Shown: one piece after another, positions 26,556-35,328 of the stretch
How the letters are laid out: every line of letters starts with the position of its first letter
How positions within the stretch are numbered: position 1 is the stretch's first letter
Assembly (NCBI RefSeq): GCF_003789055.1
Contig: NZ_ML119093.1
Coordinates: 39,559 to 103,558 of the forward strand
DNA length: 64,000 nucleotides
Source: Histidinibacterium lentulum
Lineage (GTDB): Bacteria > Pseudomonadota > Alphaproteobacteria > Rhodobacterales > Rhodobacteraceae
Reading direction: 5' to 3'
Notes under the pieces: model-generated
What the model was told of the DNA's origin: nothing
The model's input: the letters and a program-made list of their open reading frames with translations, nothing else
The model's database searches: none
Made by a program: the position numbers and the translations under genes

Positions 26556-28130
26556 GTGAAGTACAAATGGAGGCAGTTGGCCGTGGCGACTTTCTGCATG
26601 ACGGGCCTTGGGGGCTGTTCGACGATGCCACCGGGCGTCTTCACCTCCCCCACGGACAATGTCCCGCTGCTCGACGGTCCGCCGATCGAGGACGTCGTGA
26701 CGCCCTTCGACGAGGCATTGGCCTGCCTGCAGGGGAAGATCCAGCCCGGGATCACCTTCGCGGTCGGGCAGATCGTCGATGCGACGGGCAAGGAGTCCTA
26801 CGCCGAGGGCGGCACCGGAAAGTTCGTCACCCAGGGCGCCGGGGAGATGGTGCAGTCCGCCCTGTTCCGGGCGGGGGTGACTGTGGTGAACCGCCGCGAC
26901 CCCAATATCCCCGTGGTCGAGACCCAATGGGGCATCCGTAACCTCGAGGAGCAGATGCCGGTCAACTTCTACCTGTCCGGCAGCATCAACAGCCTCGATT
27001 TCATCCCCGGCGGCGGCTTCAGCGCGCAGATCAACGGGACCGGCCCGCGCTTCCGTCAGAACCGCATCATGATCGGGCTCGATCTGACCATGACCGACGC
27101 CATGACCGGCCGGATCGTGGCCAGCGTGCCCCTGCAGAAACAGATCTTCTCGCGGGAGGTGGGCGCCTCCATGGGTCGCTTCTTCGGAGAGACGCTGGTC
27201 AGCCTCGATGCGGGCGGACAACAGCGCGAGGCGGTGCATTTCGCGCTCCGCCAGATGCTCAACTTCGCCACGTTCGAGCTGCTGGGCCAGGTGATGAACG
27301 CCGCCACCTTCGCGCCCTGCAAGGCGCAGGTGAGCCCCTTCTACGGGTCGATCGACAGTATCGGCACAGGGGATCCCGCCGCGCTGCGCCTCGCGTCGGG
27401 CAGCGGAGAGGCGCTGCAGAACGCGGCGATGCAGCGGTCGAGGCAGACCGAGGCCGCCCCGGCGCAACAGGGGAACGCCGCGCGCAGCATAGAGGAACAG
27501 GTCAAGGAACTGGCCAACCACGCCATGGTCTTCGGAGCCCGCGCGGTCGCTGCGGCGGAGGAGGCGATGGCCGCCGAGACCACCGATGTCGCCGCCCAGA
27601 AGACGGCGGAGGCGACCGAGCTTCTGCGCGGTGCCGTGCAGATCATGCAACGTGCGGCGGAGCTGGGCCTCGACGGTCCCGAAGGCGACGCCGTGGCCCT
27701 CGTGGTGGAGCGGGGGATCGGCGTGGTCACGGCGGCGCAGCAGGCCCTTGCCGACCGTCCGGAGGCCGGCGCCGCGCCGGCGGCGGAGGCCGGCTCGGAC
27801 GCGGCCCCGGAGGCGGAGGCGACATCGGCGCAGGCCGCCGCCCCGGCGGACACGCGCGAGTCCGACCCTCCGGAGGACGACGCGGCGGAGGAAGGGGCGG
27901 AGCCGGCCGATGCGGTGCCGGACGCCGTCGCCCCGACCATTGGTGCTCCGACGGCGGAGGCACTTCTGCTGGCCACAGAGGCCGCCGCGGAGCCGGTCGC
28001 GCCCCCCGCCGGCATGAGCGGCGAGGAGGAGGCGTCGGTCTCTGCCGAGGACACCGCACCGACAGGCCCCGCCTCCGGTCCGCGGATCGTGCCGGGAACC
28101 CCCGAGGCGCAGCGCTTCGGGTTGGAGTGA
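26556..28130 (+). CDS. CsgG/HfaB-family outer-membrane lipoprotein with long C-terminal tail
   Basis: CsgG-type proteins form a nonameric outer-membrane pore that exports curli subunits; HfaB is the holdfast-anchor version. Here a lipobox LGGC (Cys21) is followed by a CsgG-like domain: ITFAVGQIVDATGKES, GAGEMVQSALFRAGVTVVNR, YLSGSINSLDF and LTMTDAMTGRIVASVPLQKQ (about residues 30-290). The rest, to residue 524, is an Ala/Glu-rich region that is helical at first and then acidic and disordered; this about doubles the usual CsgG length. GTG at 26556 has GGAG upstream. It sits between the HfaA-like gene and two secreted repeat proteins. I recognise the family but cannot separate CsgG from HfaB with certainty. 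Confidence 0.85.
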   Translation: MKYKWRQLAVATFCMTGLGGCSTMPPGVFTSPTDNVPLLDGPPIEDVVTPFDEALACLQGKIQPGITFAVGQIVDATGKESYAEGGTGKFVTQGAGEMVQSALFRAGVTVVNRRDPNIPVVETQWGIRNLEEQMPVNFYLSGSINSLDFIPGGGFSAQINGTGPRFRQNRIMIGLDLTMTDAMTGRIVASVPLQKQIFSREVGASMGRFFGETLVSLDAGGQQREAVHFALRQMLNFATFELLGQVMNAATFAPCKAQVSPFYGSIDSIGTGDPAALRLASGSGEALQNAAMQRSRQTEAAPAQQGNAARSIEEQVKELANHAMVFGARAVAAAEEAMAAETTDVAAQKTAEATELLRGAVQIMQRAAELGLDGPEGDAVALVVERGIGVVTAAQQALADRPEAGAAPAAEAGSDAAPEAEATSAQAAAPADTRESDPPEDDAAEEGAEPADAVPDAVAPTIGAPTAEALLLATEAAAEPVAPPAGMSGEEEASVSAEDTAPTGPASGPRIVPGTPEAQRFGLE

Positions 28131-28136
28131 GATGAG

Positions 28137-28155
28137 GGCCGTCCCCGCGACGGCC
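28137..28155 (+). terminator. Hairpin after the CsgG/HfaB-like gene
   Basis: GGCCGTC and GACGGCC pair around a 5-nt loop, 6 nt after the stop codon. No T run follows. It may end or attenuate transcription before the next secreted-protein gene. Confidence 0.4.
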
Positions 28156-28264
28156 GCACAGGGTTTCCGTCCTTCGGGGCGGAATGGACCGGGTCCCTCG
28201 TGAAGCCCGAACTCGTCGTGCACCCGGAGGGGGGTCGCGACGGACAACTGAGAAAGGGAACGTC

Positions 28265-29080
28265 GTGAAAAGACTTCTCGCAACGACCGCCATCGCCACG
28301 GTGGCCATGACTGGCGCCGCTTCGGCCCAGTCGCTCCTGGAGCGCGTGCTGGAGAGCACGAACACGCAGGCTATCACCGGCATCTTCGCCAACACCGCCG
28401 ACAACATCAATGCCGGCGTCGACGCGGATACCGTCACCATCGGCACCGATACGTTCTCGACCTCGGGCATCAACGCCTCGGTCACGAACATCCTGCGCGG
28501 TCTCGACGGGCCGACAGCGGTGACGGAGAACACCGAGGCCACCGAGGCCGTGACCGCCCTCATCGGGAACATCTCCACCACGGCGCTCGGCGCGGTGAAC
28601 ACGGGCGACATCACGCTGATCGGCTCCAACCAGGAGATCACGGACGATATCGACCGTGCGACGGCCGGCACCAGCGAGGCGGTCCAGCAGCGGATCGCGC
28701 ACACGATCACGCAGGTGGGCACCACCGCGGACCAGACCATGCTGGCGATCAACTCGGCGCTCAACGAGACCAACGTGAACGCGTCGGTCCTGAACTCGAT
28801 GACCGGCGTCAACGCCACCATCGGCCGGTCGGGCTTCGAGATGGGCTCGCCGTTCGGCGCCGATGCCATCGACGGGCTGTTCACGGCGGCCGCTTCCGCC
28901 GAGAGCGCCGAAGTGGCGGCGCAGCTCGCGTCGGCGATCCCGTCGGCCATCGAGGCGCTCACCGGCGGCATCAGCACCACGGCGCTCGGCGCGGTCAACA
29001 CCGGTTCGATCACCTCCGGTGCCACCGACCAGGTCAACGGCGTCATCACCGCCATCGTCGGCAACGCGGCGGTCAACTAA
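28265..29080 (+). CDS. Secreted ALGAVNTG-repeat protein A
   Basis: A 271-residue exported protein of unknown family. GTG at 28265 follows AAGGGA and begins a clear signal peptide (KRLLATTAIATVAMTGAASA, cleaved near residue 21). The mature protein starts QSLLERVLES and has FANTADNINAG. The motif ISTTALGAVNTG occurs twice, at about residues 103-114 and 236-247, each time after a short helix-like stretch. The composition is Ala, Thr, Asn, Gly and Ser with no Cys and few aromatic residues, as in exported self-assembling subunits. It is downstream of the CsgG-type pore and paralogous to the next gene. I infer an export substrate; this is not shown. Confidence 0.7.
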   Translation: MKRLLATTAIATVAMTGAASAQSLLERVLESTNTQAITGIFANTADNINAGVDADTVTIGTDTFSTSGINASVTNILRGLDGPTAVTENTEATEAVTALIGNISTTALGAVNTGDITLIGSNQEITDDIDRATAGTSEAVQQRIAHTITQVGTTADQTMLAINSALNETNVNASVLNSMTGVNATIGRSGFEMGSPFGADAIDGLFTAAASAESAEVAAQLASAIPSAIEALTGGISTTALGAVNTGSITSGATDQVNGVITAIVGNAAVN

Positions 29081-29089
29081 GGCCGTCCG

Positions 29090-29115
29090 GGCGGTGCCCT
29101 TTGGGGGGCACTGCC
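29090..29115 (+). terminator. Hairpin after secreted repeat protein A
   Basis: A 10-bp stem (GGCGGTGCCC with GGGCACTGCC, one G-U pair) and a 6-nt loop, 9 nt after the stop. It is the first of four hairpins in the 270 nt before the next gene. Confidence 0.5.
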
Positions 29116-29164
29116 GCCTGCGGTCCGCAAGGGCCGCATGATCCGCACCAGGTCCCTGAGTCGC

Positions 29165-29261
29165 AGCATCCCCCCAGGATGCTCAGGTCTGGTCGCGCAC
29201 GAAGCCGGCACACCGTCCGGCTTCGCAGGTTGGGGAACGGGAGAGTCACCCTTTCCCCAAC
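29165..29261 (+). promoter_or_regulatory. Three further stem-loops in the leader of secreted repeat protein B
   Basis: Successive inverted repeats: AGCATCC/GGATGCT (29165-29183), CGAAGCCGG/CCGGCTTCG (29200-29225) and GTTGGGGAA/TTCCCCAAC (29229-29261). With the hairpin at 29090 they make a highly structured leader. It could tune expression of B relative to A by attenuation or RNA processing. No known riboswitch class is recognised. Confidence 0.4.
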
Positions 29262-29350
29262 TCCGCGAACCATGGCATGTTGGCGAAGTGAGGAACTGGC
29301 GATCATCCCTGGTCCGGCGCCGGCCCCCCGATCGCCACGGTCGGTCAGGT

Positions 29351-30016
29351 ATGCCGTCCGTGTTTGGGGGCGCCGCTCTCTGCGGTCTGGTCACGGTTTC
29401 GGCGGGTGCCGCAGAGGCCCAGAGCGTCCTCGAGCGCGTCTTGGCCCGGATCGAGTCCACCGGCCTTTTCGCCAACACGGCGCAGTCGGGATTCGGCGCC
29501 CGGCCCGCGAGGATTGACGCCGGCATCTCCACCCTGATGGACGGGCTGCCCCCCGCGTCCCTGTCGCCCGTGACCATCGCGCGCCCGCCGGCCCACCTGA
29601 TTCTCGGAACGATGGAGTCCGTCGCGCTCGGTGCGACGAATGCAGGGGAGGTGATCCTGTCGGTGGCCGTCGACGCCGGCCTCTCGGTCGAGCCGGCCGG
29701 ACTTGGGTCGCTTGGAGGCGTTCCGGCGTCCTCGGTCGTGCTCTACGGAGAGGACATGGCGATGACCAGCGCGTTGGACTCGGTCCGGATCGAGGATCTG
29801 ATCGCCGCATCCTCAAGAGCGGCGACCGATGTCTGGCAGACGGGGACGACACCGGACGCGCCTGTCGGGCTGATGAACCTCGCCGCCAACGCAGGCGACG
29901 TGAATGCGCGGATCCTGACGAGGGTCAATGCGGCGGTGCTCGATGCGCAGGACATGACGGCGACCGCGCTCGGAGCCGTCAACGTGGGACTGGCCAGGAT
30001 CGTCGGCGAGAGGTAG
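29351..30016 (+). CDS. Secreted ALGAVNTG-repeat protein B (paralogue of A)
   Basis: From ATG 29351 this is a 221-residue exported protein. A hydrophobic stretch ending AGAAEA is followed by a mature start AQSVLERVLARIESTGLFANTA, nearly the same pattern as protein A (AQSLLERVL, then IFANTA). Repeat motifs are MESVALGATNAG (residues 88-99) and MTATALGAVNVG (202-213). The ATG gives a signal peptide without basic residues; GTG at 29288 would add an Arg-rich N-region and is a real alternative. The function is unknown. I infer a minor subunit or nucleator beside protein A, as CsgB is to CsgA. Confidence 0.65.
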   Translation: MPSVFGGAALCGLVTVSAGAAEAQSVLERVLARIESTGLFANTAQSGFGARPARIDAGISTLMDGLPPASLSPVTIARPPAHLILGTMESVALGATNAGEVILSVAVDAGLSVEPAGLGSLGGVPASSVVLYGEDMAMTSALDSVRIEDLIAASSRAATDVWQTGTTPDAPVGLMNLAANAGDVNARILTRVNAAVLDAQDMTATALGAVNVGLARIVGER

Positions 30017-30268
30017 GCTGTCGGCCTTCGGCACTGCCGGGCGGGTTCTGATGCTATTCCGGCGCCGGAAGGGCCTCAAGGGCGGCGCTCGTCCGGGAGG
30101 GGGTCCTGTCCTTCGCGCGCCGCGCGTCTCCAAAGGCCGTGAGCGGATCCATCCGGACCGGTTGCTCCCGATGTTGCGTAACGTCAGTCATCGGCAAGGA
30201 CGCGACATCATGCGAAGGGGCCGCTCTTGACAGGAATTCGGGCGATCATGCCGGAGGAGAGTGCGGAC

Positions 30269-30892
30269 ATGACCGATGCGCGGCGGCTGAGGGTTCTCCT
30301 GATCGACGATCACCAGCTTCTAGCGGACACCGTCTCCTCCGCCCTCGAGTCGATCGGCGACTTCGCCGTGACCTCTGTGCGGTGCCTCGAGGAGGCGCTG
30401 GCGCTGATCGGGCAGGGGGAGCCGTATGACGTGGTCCTGCTGGACTACGAGCTGCCGGACGGGCGCGGCCTCGAGGGATTGTCCGCCGTCATTGCGGCGA
30501 ACGGGCGCGGGGTCGCCCTGTTCTCGGGAGTGGCGGGACGGGCGATCGCGCTCGAGGCTGTCGCCGTCGGGGCATCGGGGTTCATCCCCAAGACCCTGCC
30601 GCTGAAGGTGCTCAACCATGCGCTGAAGTTCATCGCGGACGGCGGGACGTTTCTGCCGTCCGATCTCATGCGCCCGGCCAACGGGATCGGCGACGGTCAG
30701 GTCGCCATCAAGCCGCGCGAGGAGAAGGTCCTCGCTCTCGTGTCCGAGGGGCTCCAGAACAAGGAGATCGCGCGCGCGGCCGGTCTGAGCGAAACGACCG
30801 TGAAGAACGACGTGAAGTCGCTGTGCAGGAAGCTGGGTGCGCGGAACCGGACGGACCTCGTGCTTTCTGCGCGTCGGGCAGGGCTCGTCTAG
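30269..30892 (+). CDS. NarL/CsgD-type response regulator 1
   Basis: A 207-residue regulator with a receiver domain (LLIDDHQLL, phospho-acceptor Asp in VVLLDYELPDG, conserved Lys in GFIPKTLPLK) and a C-terminal LuxR-type helix-turn-helix (KPREEKVLALVSEGLQNKEIARAAGLSETTVKNDVKSL is spread over about residues 145-185). GGAGGAGA 8 nt before ATG 30269 fixes the start over upstream TTG and ATG codons. It lies directly after the secreted repeat proteins and is paralogous to the regulator at 35.5 kb, with the shared segment GLQNKEI. Curli genes in enterobacteria are driven by the LuxR-type regulator CsgD, so control of this locus is a reasonable guess. Confidence 0.9.
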   Translation: MTDARRLRVLLIDDHQLLADTVSSALESIGDFAVTSVRCLEEALALIGQGEPYDVVLLDYELPDGRGLEGLSAVIAANGRGVALFSGVAGRAIALEAVAVGASGFIPKTLPLKVLNHALKFIADGGTFLPSDLMRPANGIGDGQVAIKPREEKVLALVSEGLQNKEIARAAGLSETTVKNDVKSLCRKLGARNRTDLVLSARRAGLV

Positions 30893-31120
30893 ACCAGACC
30901 AGACCGGGTCGGGACGCGACGCGGGTGTTCTTCGGCTGCCCCGGTATCCGAGCCTTTCGGACCGGCACGGCGCGGCACCGACCGGACCCTGCGCGCACGT
31001 CCCCCGACCGGCGGCCGCGTCGAGGGGCGGCCGGAGGTGAGGCATTTACTCTTTTGGATGGATTGAGGTCTTTCCCGCAGCGGGCCAACCCTCGCCCGGG
31101 CTGACAACGGATGGAGACCC

Positions 31121-34100
31121 GTGTCCGGAGCAGGAGAAGCGATCGTGAGAGGGCGTGACCAGCGACAGGACCCCGGTCCGACGCAGACGGACGCCGATGT
31201 CGCGCATGGGGCCGTGCTGCTGCGGCTCGCGGACGAGGTCTCCGAGACGTCGAGCGCCGGCGCGCTGGCCGGGCGCGTACTGACCCTGTGCGCGGAGGCG
31301 ACCGGCGCGGACGGGTGGGTGGTCCTGCGCGCCGAGTCGGATGGCGCGATGAGCGCCCTCGCGGAGCGGCGCGACGGCACGCGGACGGAGCACTGGCCCG
31401 GCGCGGCCGCGCCGCTGTCCCGGCCGTGTTCGGTGAGCGATCTCGGCGCCCAGTCCTGGACGCGCGCCATGCCGGCGACAGCCCAGGGCTACCGGTCCCT
31501 GCTGTCGGTGCCGATCGCCCTGTCCATCGGCCCGCCCCTCGCCCTCGTCCTGCTGTCGAGACGGGCCGCGTTCTTTACCCAGGAAGACAGGCGGCTGATG
31601 GACCGCGTCGCGACGCTGGTCGGGCCGGTGATGGAGCGGCTCAGCCTGGCGGACCGCGGGTCCCTCGGACCGGGGTCGGACTGGCCTCCCGACGGGGGGG
31701 CGGGGGACACCGCTCCCCCCGGCCGGCCTGTCGCACCTCCGGGGCCCCTCACCGCGCTCATGGCCGAGGTCAAGCGATGGCAGACCCGGATATTCGACAT
31801 CACCAACGCCATCCTCACCGCGCGGATCGACGCGGTGGACGATGCCATCACCTCCGCCCTCGACCTGACGGGGACTCTGGCCCTTGCGGACAGGACGTAT
31901 GTCTTCCTGCGCCGGGACCCGGCGCGCCTCGACAACACGCATGAATGGGTCGCCGAAGGCATCGAGCCGATGATCGCGCATCTTCAGGACATGCCGGACG
32001 AGGTGCTGGACGAATGGCGCCCCGCCCTGCAGGCGGGTCAGGAGATCGAAATCCCGGATGTGGACGCGCTGCCAGACCCGTCGGAGGTGAAGTCGATCCT
32101 GCAGGCGCAGGGGATCAAGTCCCTGCTGGCGCTGCCCATGCTGGATCGGGGCCGATTGCTCGGCTTCGTGGGCTACGACAGCGTGCGGCGTCACCGTGCC
32201 TTCAGGAGCTTCGAGATCCAGCTGCTGCGGTCGGTGGCAGATGCCATCTCCGTGATGATCGTGTGGCGCGAGGCAGAGCGCAGGGCCGAGACCCAGAGCC
32301 GGGCGCTGAAGTACCAGAACACGGTGCTGAAGGCCACGCTGGCCGCGATCCCGCAGCTCATCCTCGAAACCGGACCGGACGGGCGGTTCGTCGGTTTCAA
32401 CGAAGGCTCCAGCATGGGGCCGGTCTATGCGCCGGACGCCTTCATCGGCAAGCTGCCGGAAGAGGTGTTGCCGCCGGAGGCCGCGCGGACGTGGTGGAGC
32501 GCCATCGAGCAGGTGCGGCGGACCGGCGAATGCCGGGACGTGCTGCTCTCGGTGGAGGTGGACGGCGCGGAGCGGGATTTCATCGTCAGCGGCGGCCGGC
32601 TGACGGCGGAAGGGGCAGAGCCGGGCTGCGTCTTCATCGCCCGGGAGGTGACCGAGGAGCGCAGGCGCGACCGAGAGCGGGTCCGGCTTGCGAAGATCGC
32701 GGAGCTGACCTCGAGCCATGTGCTGATCCTCGACGGCAAGGGGCTGGTCGAGTGGATCAACCCCGCCTTCGCGAGCCGCATGGGGGTGAAGCTGGACACC
32801 ATCCTGGGCAGGGATGGCGTCGCTCTGCTGGGGGTCATGATGTCCGATCCGGCAGGTTCGGTCCGGCTGCGCGCGGCGCTTCAGGCGGGAGAGAGCATCC
32901 AGACGCTCCTGAAGCTCCACGATGCCACCGGGGCGGTGTTCTGGATGGCGCTCGACATGCAGGCGATCCGGGCGGAAGGCGGTGAGATCGAAGGGTTCGT
33001 GCTGGTCCAGAGCGAGGTGACCAGCCTCAAGGAATCCGAGGAAACGGCGCTGCGGGAGAAGGCCATGGCGCTCGACATCGCGACGGACGGCTTTGCGGTC
33101 GCCGATGCCGAAGGGATGTTCACCTACATGAACGCCGCGCACAAGACGGTGTTCGGCATCGACCCGGAGGAGGACATCAGCGGTCTCTCCTGGCGCGATC
33201 TCTATGCGCCCGAGGGAGTGGCGGAGATCGAGCGGACGGTGATGCCCGTGTTGCAGGAGACCGGGCACTGGCGCGGCCGCCTGACCGGACGACACCGGAG
33301 CGGGGCCAAGGTGCCCCAGCAAGTGGCGCTCAACCTCATGGAGGGGGGCAGGCTGCTTTGCGCGATGCGCGACATCTCGGCGGAGATCGCCTGGAACCTG
33401 GAGCGCGCGCGGCTGAGCGACGCGCTGGGGGTCGCGCAGCGCGGCGAGTCCATCTCCCGGATCGCCTCGGAAGCGGCGCATGACCTCAACAACATGATCG
33501 CTGTGGTTCGCGGAACGGCCACGATGCTCCGGCCGAAATGCGTCGACCGCCCGGACGCGCTGGAGGGCCTGGCGCGGATCGAGCGCGCGATGGATGCGGC
33601 GGGAAATTTCGTCACGGATCTGCAGAGTCTCGAACGCGCGCCAGTTCCGAAGGCGGTGCACGACCTGCGCGCCATCGTCGGGGACGCGCTCGTGATCCTC
33701 GGCCCCGACCAGATCTATGCCCATCACGTCGCAACGCATCTGCCGGAGCGGGAGCAGCCCGTCTACTGCGCCTCCATCGACCTGATGCAGGTGATGATGA
33801 ACCTGATCTGGAACGCCTGCGAAGCGAAGTCGGAGGGCGCCAGCAGCGTCACGATCGAGGTCCTCGAGGAGTACGATTCCGGGGCGGACTTCGGAGCGCT
33901 GATGGTCGGCGACATGCCGTCCGACACCCCCTGTGCCGTGTTTCGCATCACCGACGACGGCGACGGCATCGCGCCCGACCTGCTATCGAGGATCTTCACG
34001 CGCTTCTTCACGACCAAAGGGCAGCGCGGCACCGGGATGGGGCTGCCGATCGTCAGCCGGATGATCGAACGCAACCACGCGGCGCTGTGGATCGACAGCG

Positions 34101-34600
34101 CTCCGGGGCGGGGCACCTCGATCACGGTGGCATGGCCGAGCACGGAGCCCGTGCTCCGCCTCAGGGAGAGACCGGCGCGCCCCGAGGGGAACCCCGGCGG
34201 GGACGGTGCGTCCGCCCCCGATCTCAGCGGGCTGAGCGTCATGGTGGTCGACGACTACGCGGAGGCCGCGCAGATGATGGCCGACGCCCTGTCCGACGCC
34301 GGGGCCTTTGCCATGGCGCTGTCGGATGCCGCGGAGGCGCGGGAGATACTCGACACCTGTCCCGAGACATGGTCGGTCGTCGTGGTCGATCTCGACATGC
34401 CGCAGGTCAGCGGCATCGACATCGCGCGTGCCCTGCAGGCCCATCGCATCCGGCCGCCCTGCGTGCTGGTCACCGCGCGCCCGAACGACGTGGGGGCGAA
34501 TGCGCATCTGTTCGAGGCGATCCTCGCAAAGCCGCTCGGGAATGGGGACCTGGTCGGGACGGTCCGGAAGGCGGCCTGGCGCCAGCGGTGCGAGGACTGA
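31121..34600 (+). CDS. Soluble hybrid histidine kinase with two GAF and three PAS domains
   Basis: A 1159-residue sensor kinase with no membrane segment, so it should sense an internal signal. Order: GAF 1 (about 25-175), GAF 2 (about 215-390), three PAS-like domains (about 395-770), a DHp helix with the phospho-His at about 787 (ASEAAHDLNNMIAVVRG), an HATPase domain (N box NLIWNACEAK, G boxes DDGDGIAP and GTGMGLPIVSRM) and a C-terminal receiver with Asp at about 1090 (VVVVDLDMPQVSG). GTG 31121 has GGATGGAG upstream. It lies between two NarL-type regulators, which are the likely phosphotransfer targets, directly or through an Hpt protein not seen here. Confidence 0.92.
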   Translation: MSGAGEAIVRGRDQRQDPGPTQTDADVAHGAVLLRLADEVSETSSAGALAGRVLTLCAEATGADGWVVLRAESDGAMSALAERRDGTRTEHWPGAAAPLSRPCSVSDLGAQSWTRAMPATAQGYRSLLSVPIALSIGPPLALVLLSRRAAFFTQEDRRLMDRVATLVGPVMERLSLADRGSLGPGSDWPPDGGAGDTAPPGRPVAPPGPLTALMAEVKRWQTRIFDITNAILTARIDAVDDAITSALDLTGTLALADRTYVFLRRDPARLDNTHEWVAEGIEPMIAHLQDMPDEVLDEWRPALQAGQEIEIPDVDALPDPSEVKSILQAQGIKSLLALPMLDRGRLLGFVGYDSVRRHRAFRSFEIQLLRSVADAISVMIVWREAERRAETQSRALKYQNTVLKATLAAIPQLILETGPDGRFVGFNEGSSMGPVYAPDAFIGKLPEEVLPPEAARTWWSAIEQVRRTGECRDVLLSVEVDGAERDFIVSGGRLTAEGAEPGCVFIAREVTEERRRDRERVRLAKIAELTSSHVLILDGKGLVEWINPAFASRMGVKLDTILGRDGVALLGVMMSDPAGSVRLRAALQAGESIQTLLKLHDATGAVFWMALDMQAIRAEGGEIEGFVLVQSEVTSLKESEETALREKAMALDIATDGFAVADAEGMFTYMNAAHKTVFGIDPEEDISGLSWRDLYAPEGVAEIERTVMPVLQETGHWRGRLTGRHRSGAKVPQQVALNLMEGGRLLCAMRDISAEIAWNLERARLSDALGVAQRGESISRIASEAAHDLNNMIAVVRGTATMLRPKCVDRPDALEGLARIERAMDAAGNFVTDLQSLERAPVPKAVHDLRAIVGDALVILGPDQIYAHHVATHLPEREQPVYCASIDLMQVMMNLIWNACEAKSEGASSVTIEVLEEYDSGADFGALMVGDMPSDTPCAVFRITDDGDGIAPDLLSRIFTRFFTTKGQRGTGMGLPIVSRMIERNHAALWIDSAPGRGTSITVAWPSTEPVLRLRERPARPEGNPGGDGASAPDLSGLSVMVVDDYAEAAQMMADALSDAGAFAMALSDAAEAREILDTCPETWSVVVVDLDMPQVSGIDIARALQAHRIRPPCVLVTARPNDVGANAHLFEAILAKPLGNGDLVGTVRKAAWRQRCED

Positions 34601-34899
34601 CGCCTGTCGCGGGTCCTGCGCAAGACATCGGGGATGCCCGCTCGTTCGGACCTTGCCCGGCGTCATGCCGCCGCGACTCGCGCGTGACAGCGCCCGTCCC
34701 GTGGCGGACCTCAATTCCGGGTCAATTCCCTGTCCAAAGTTGCCGAACGTGATATTCCGGGAATAGCTGGCCCGTGGTTGATTTTTGAATTGTTCTTCCT
34801 GGAAAATATCGGAATCTGTCCATCGCGGAATGACAGAAACCAATCTGACGGATGCCGCAGGCCGTGAAGGCCCATCTGCGCAATGACCAGGGGTGCGAC
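34601..34899. promoter_or_regulatory. AT-rich promoter region of the MerR regulator
   Basis: No gene seen. The right half is AT-rich. It contains the palindrome TATTCCGGGAATA at 34753-34765 and a near copy of its half site (CAATTCCGGGTCAATTCCC at about 34711-34729), placed where a MerR-type protein could bind and control its own gene. Confidence 0.45.
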
Positions 34900-35328
34900 A
34901 TGAGTGCTAGAGAAACGATTGCGGATGTCGCCCATCGGTTCTGCCTGACCCATCGCACCTTGCGGTTCTGGGAGGCCAAGGGCCTTCTGACCCCTTACCG
35001 GCGCGAGGCCCGGGGGCGCCGGACCTATACGGCCGAGGATTGCCAGCGGATCGCGGCCATTGTGGACGGCCAGAAGCTCGGTCTCACGCTCGAGGAGATC
35101 AGGGACGCGCTCACGGCCGATAATGCGCTTCAGCTCTCGGAAGAACGCCTGGGCGAGCTGAAGGCGGCGGCCGTGGCCGCGGCCGAGGAATGCGCCGCGC
35201 GGTTGCGGCGGATCGACGAGGTCGGGACGGCCGGATCGAGGACGGTCCGGGTGATGCCGGAGACGCCGGCCCAGGTCGCGGCGAACACCGCAAGGCCGGC
35301 ACGCGCGCCGCTGCGGATGGTGAGATAA
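34900..35328 (+). CDS. MerR-family transcriptional regulator
   Basis: A 142-residue regulator. The winged helix-turn-helix is at the N-terminus: IADVAHRFCLTHRTLRFWEAKGLLTPYRREARGRR spans about residues 6-40, with the MerR signature RTLRFWE. A helix (LTLEEIRDAL) and a coiled-coil dimerisation region follow to about residue 115. There is no Cys-rich effector site, so it is not a metal sensor of the classical kind. AGGGG precedes ATG 34900. It sits between the hybrid kinase and the second NarL-type regulator. Confidence 0.88.
   Translation: MSARETIADVAHRFCLTHRTLRFWEAKGLLTPYRREARGRRTYTAEDCQRIAAIVDGQKLGLTLEEIRDALTADNALQLSEERLGELKAAAVAAAEECAARLRRIDEVGTAGSRTVRVMPETPAQVAANTARPARAPLRMVR

Noticed and set aside
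31046..33739. An 897-codon minus-strand open frame
   Set aside because: It mirrors the hybrid histidine kinase on the plus strand, which has full domain motifs. The minus frame has none.
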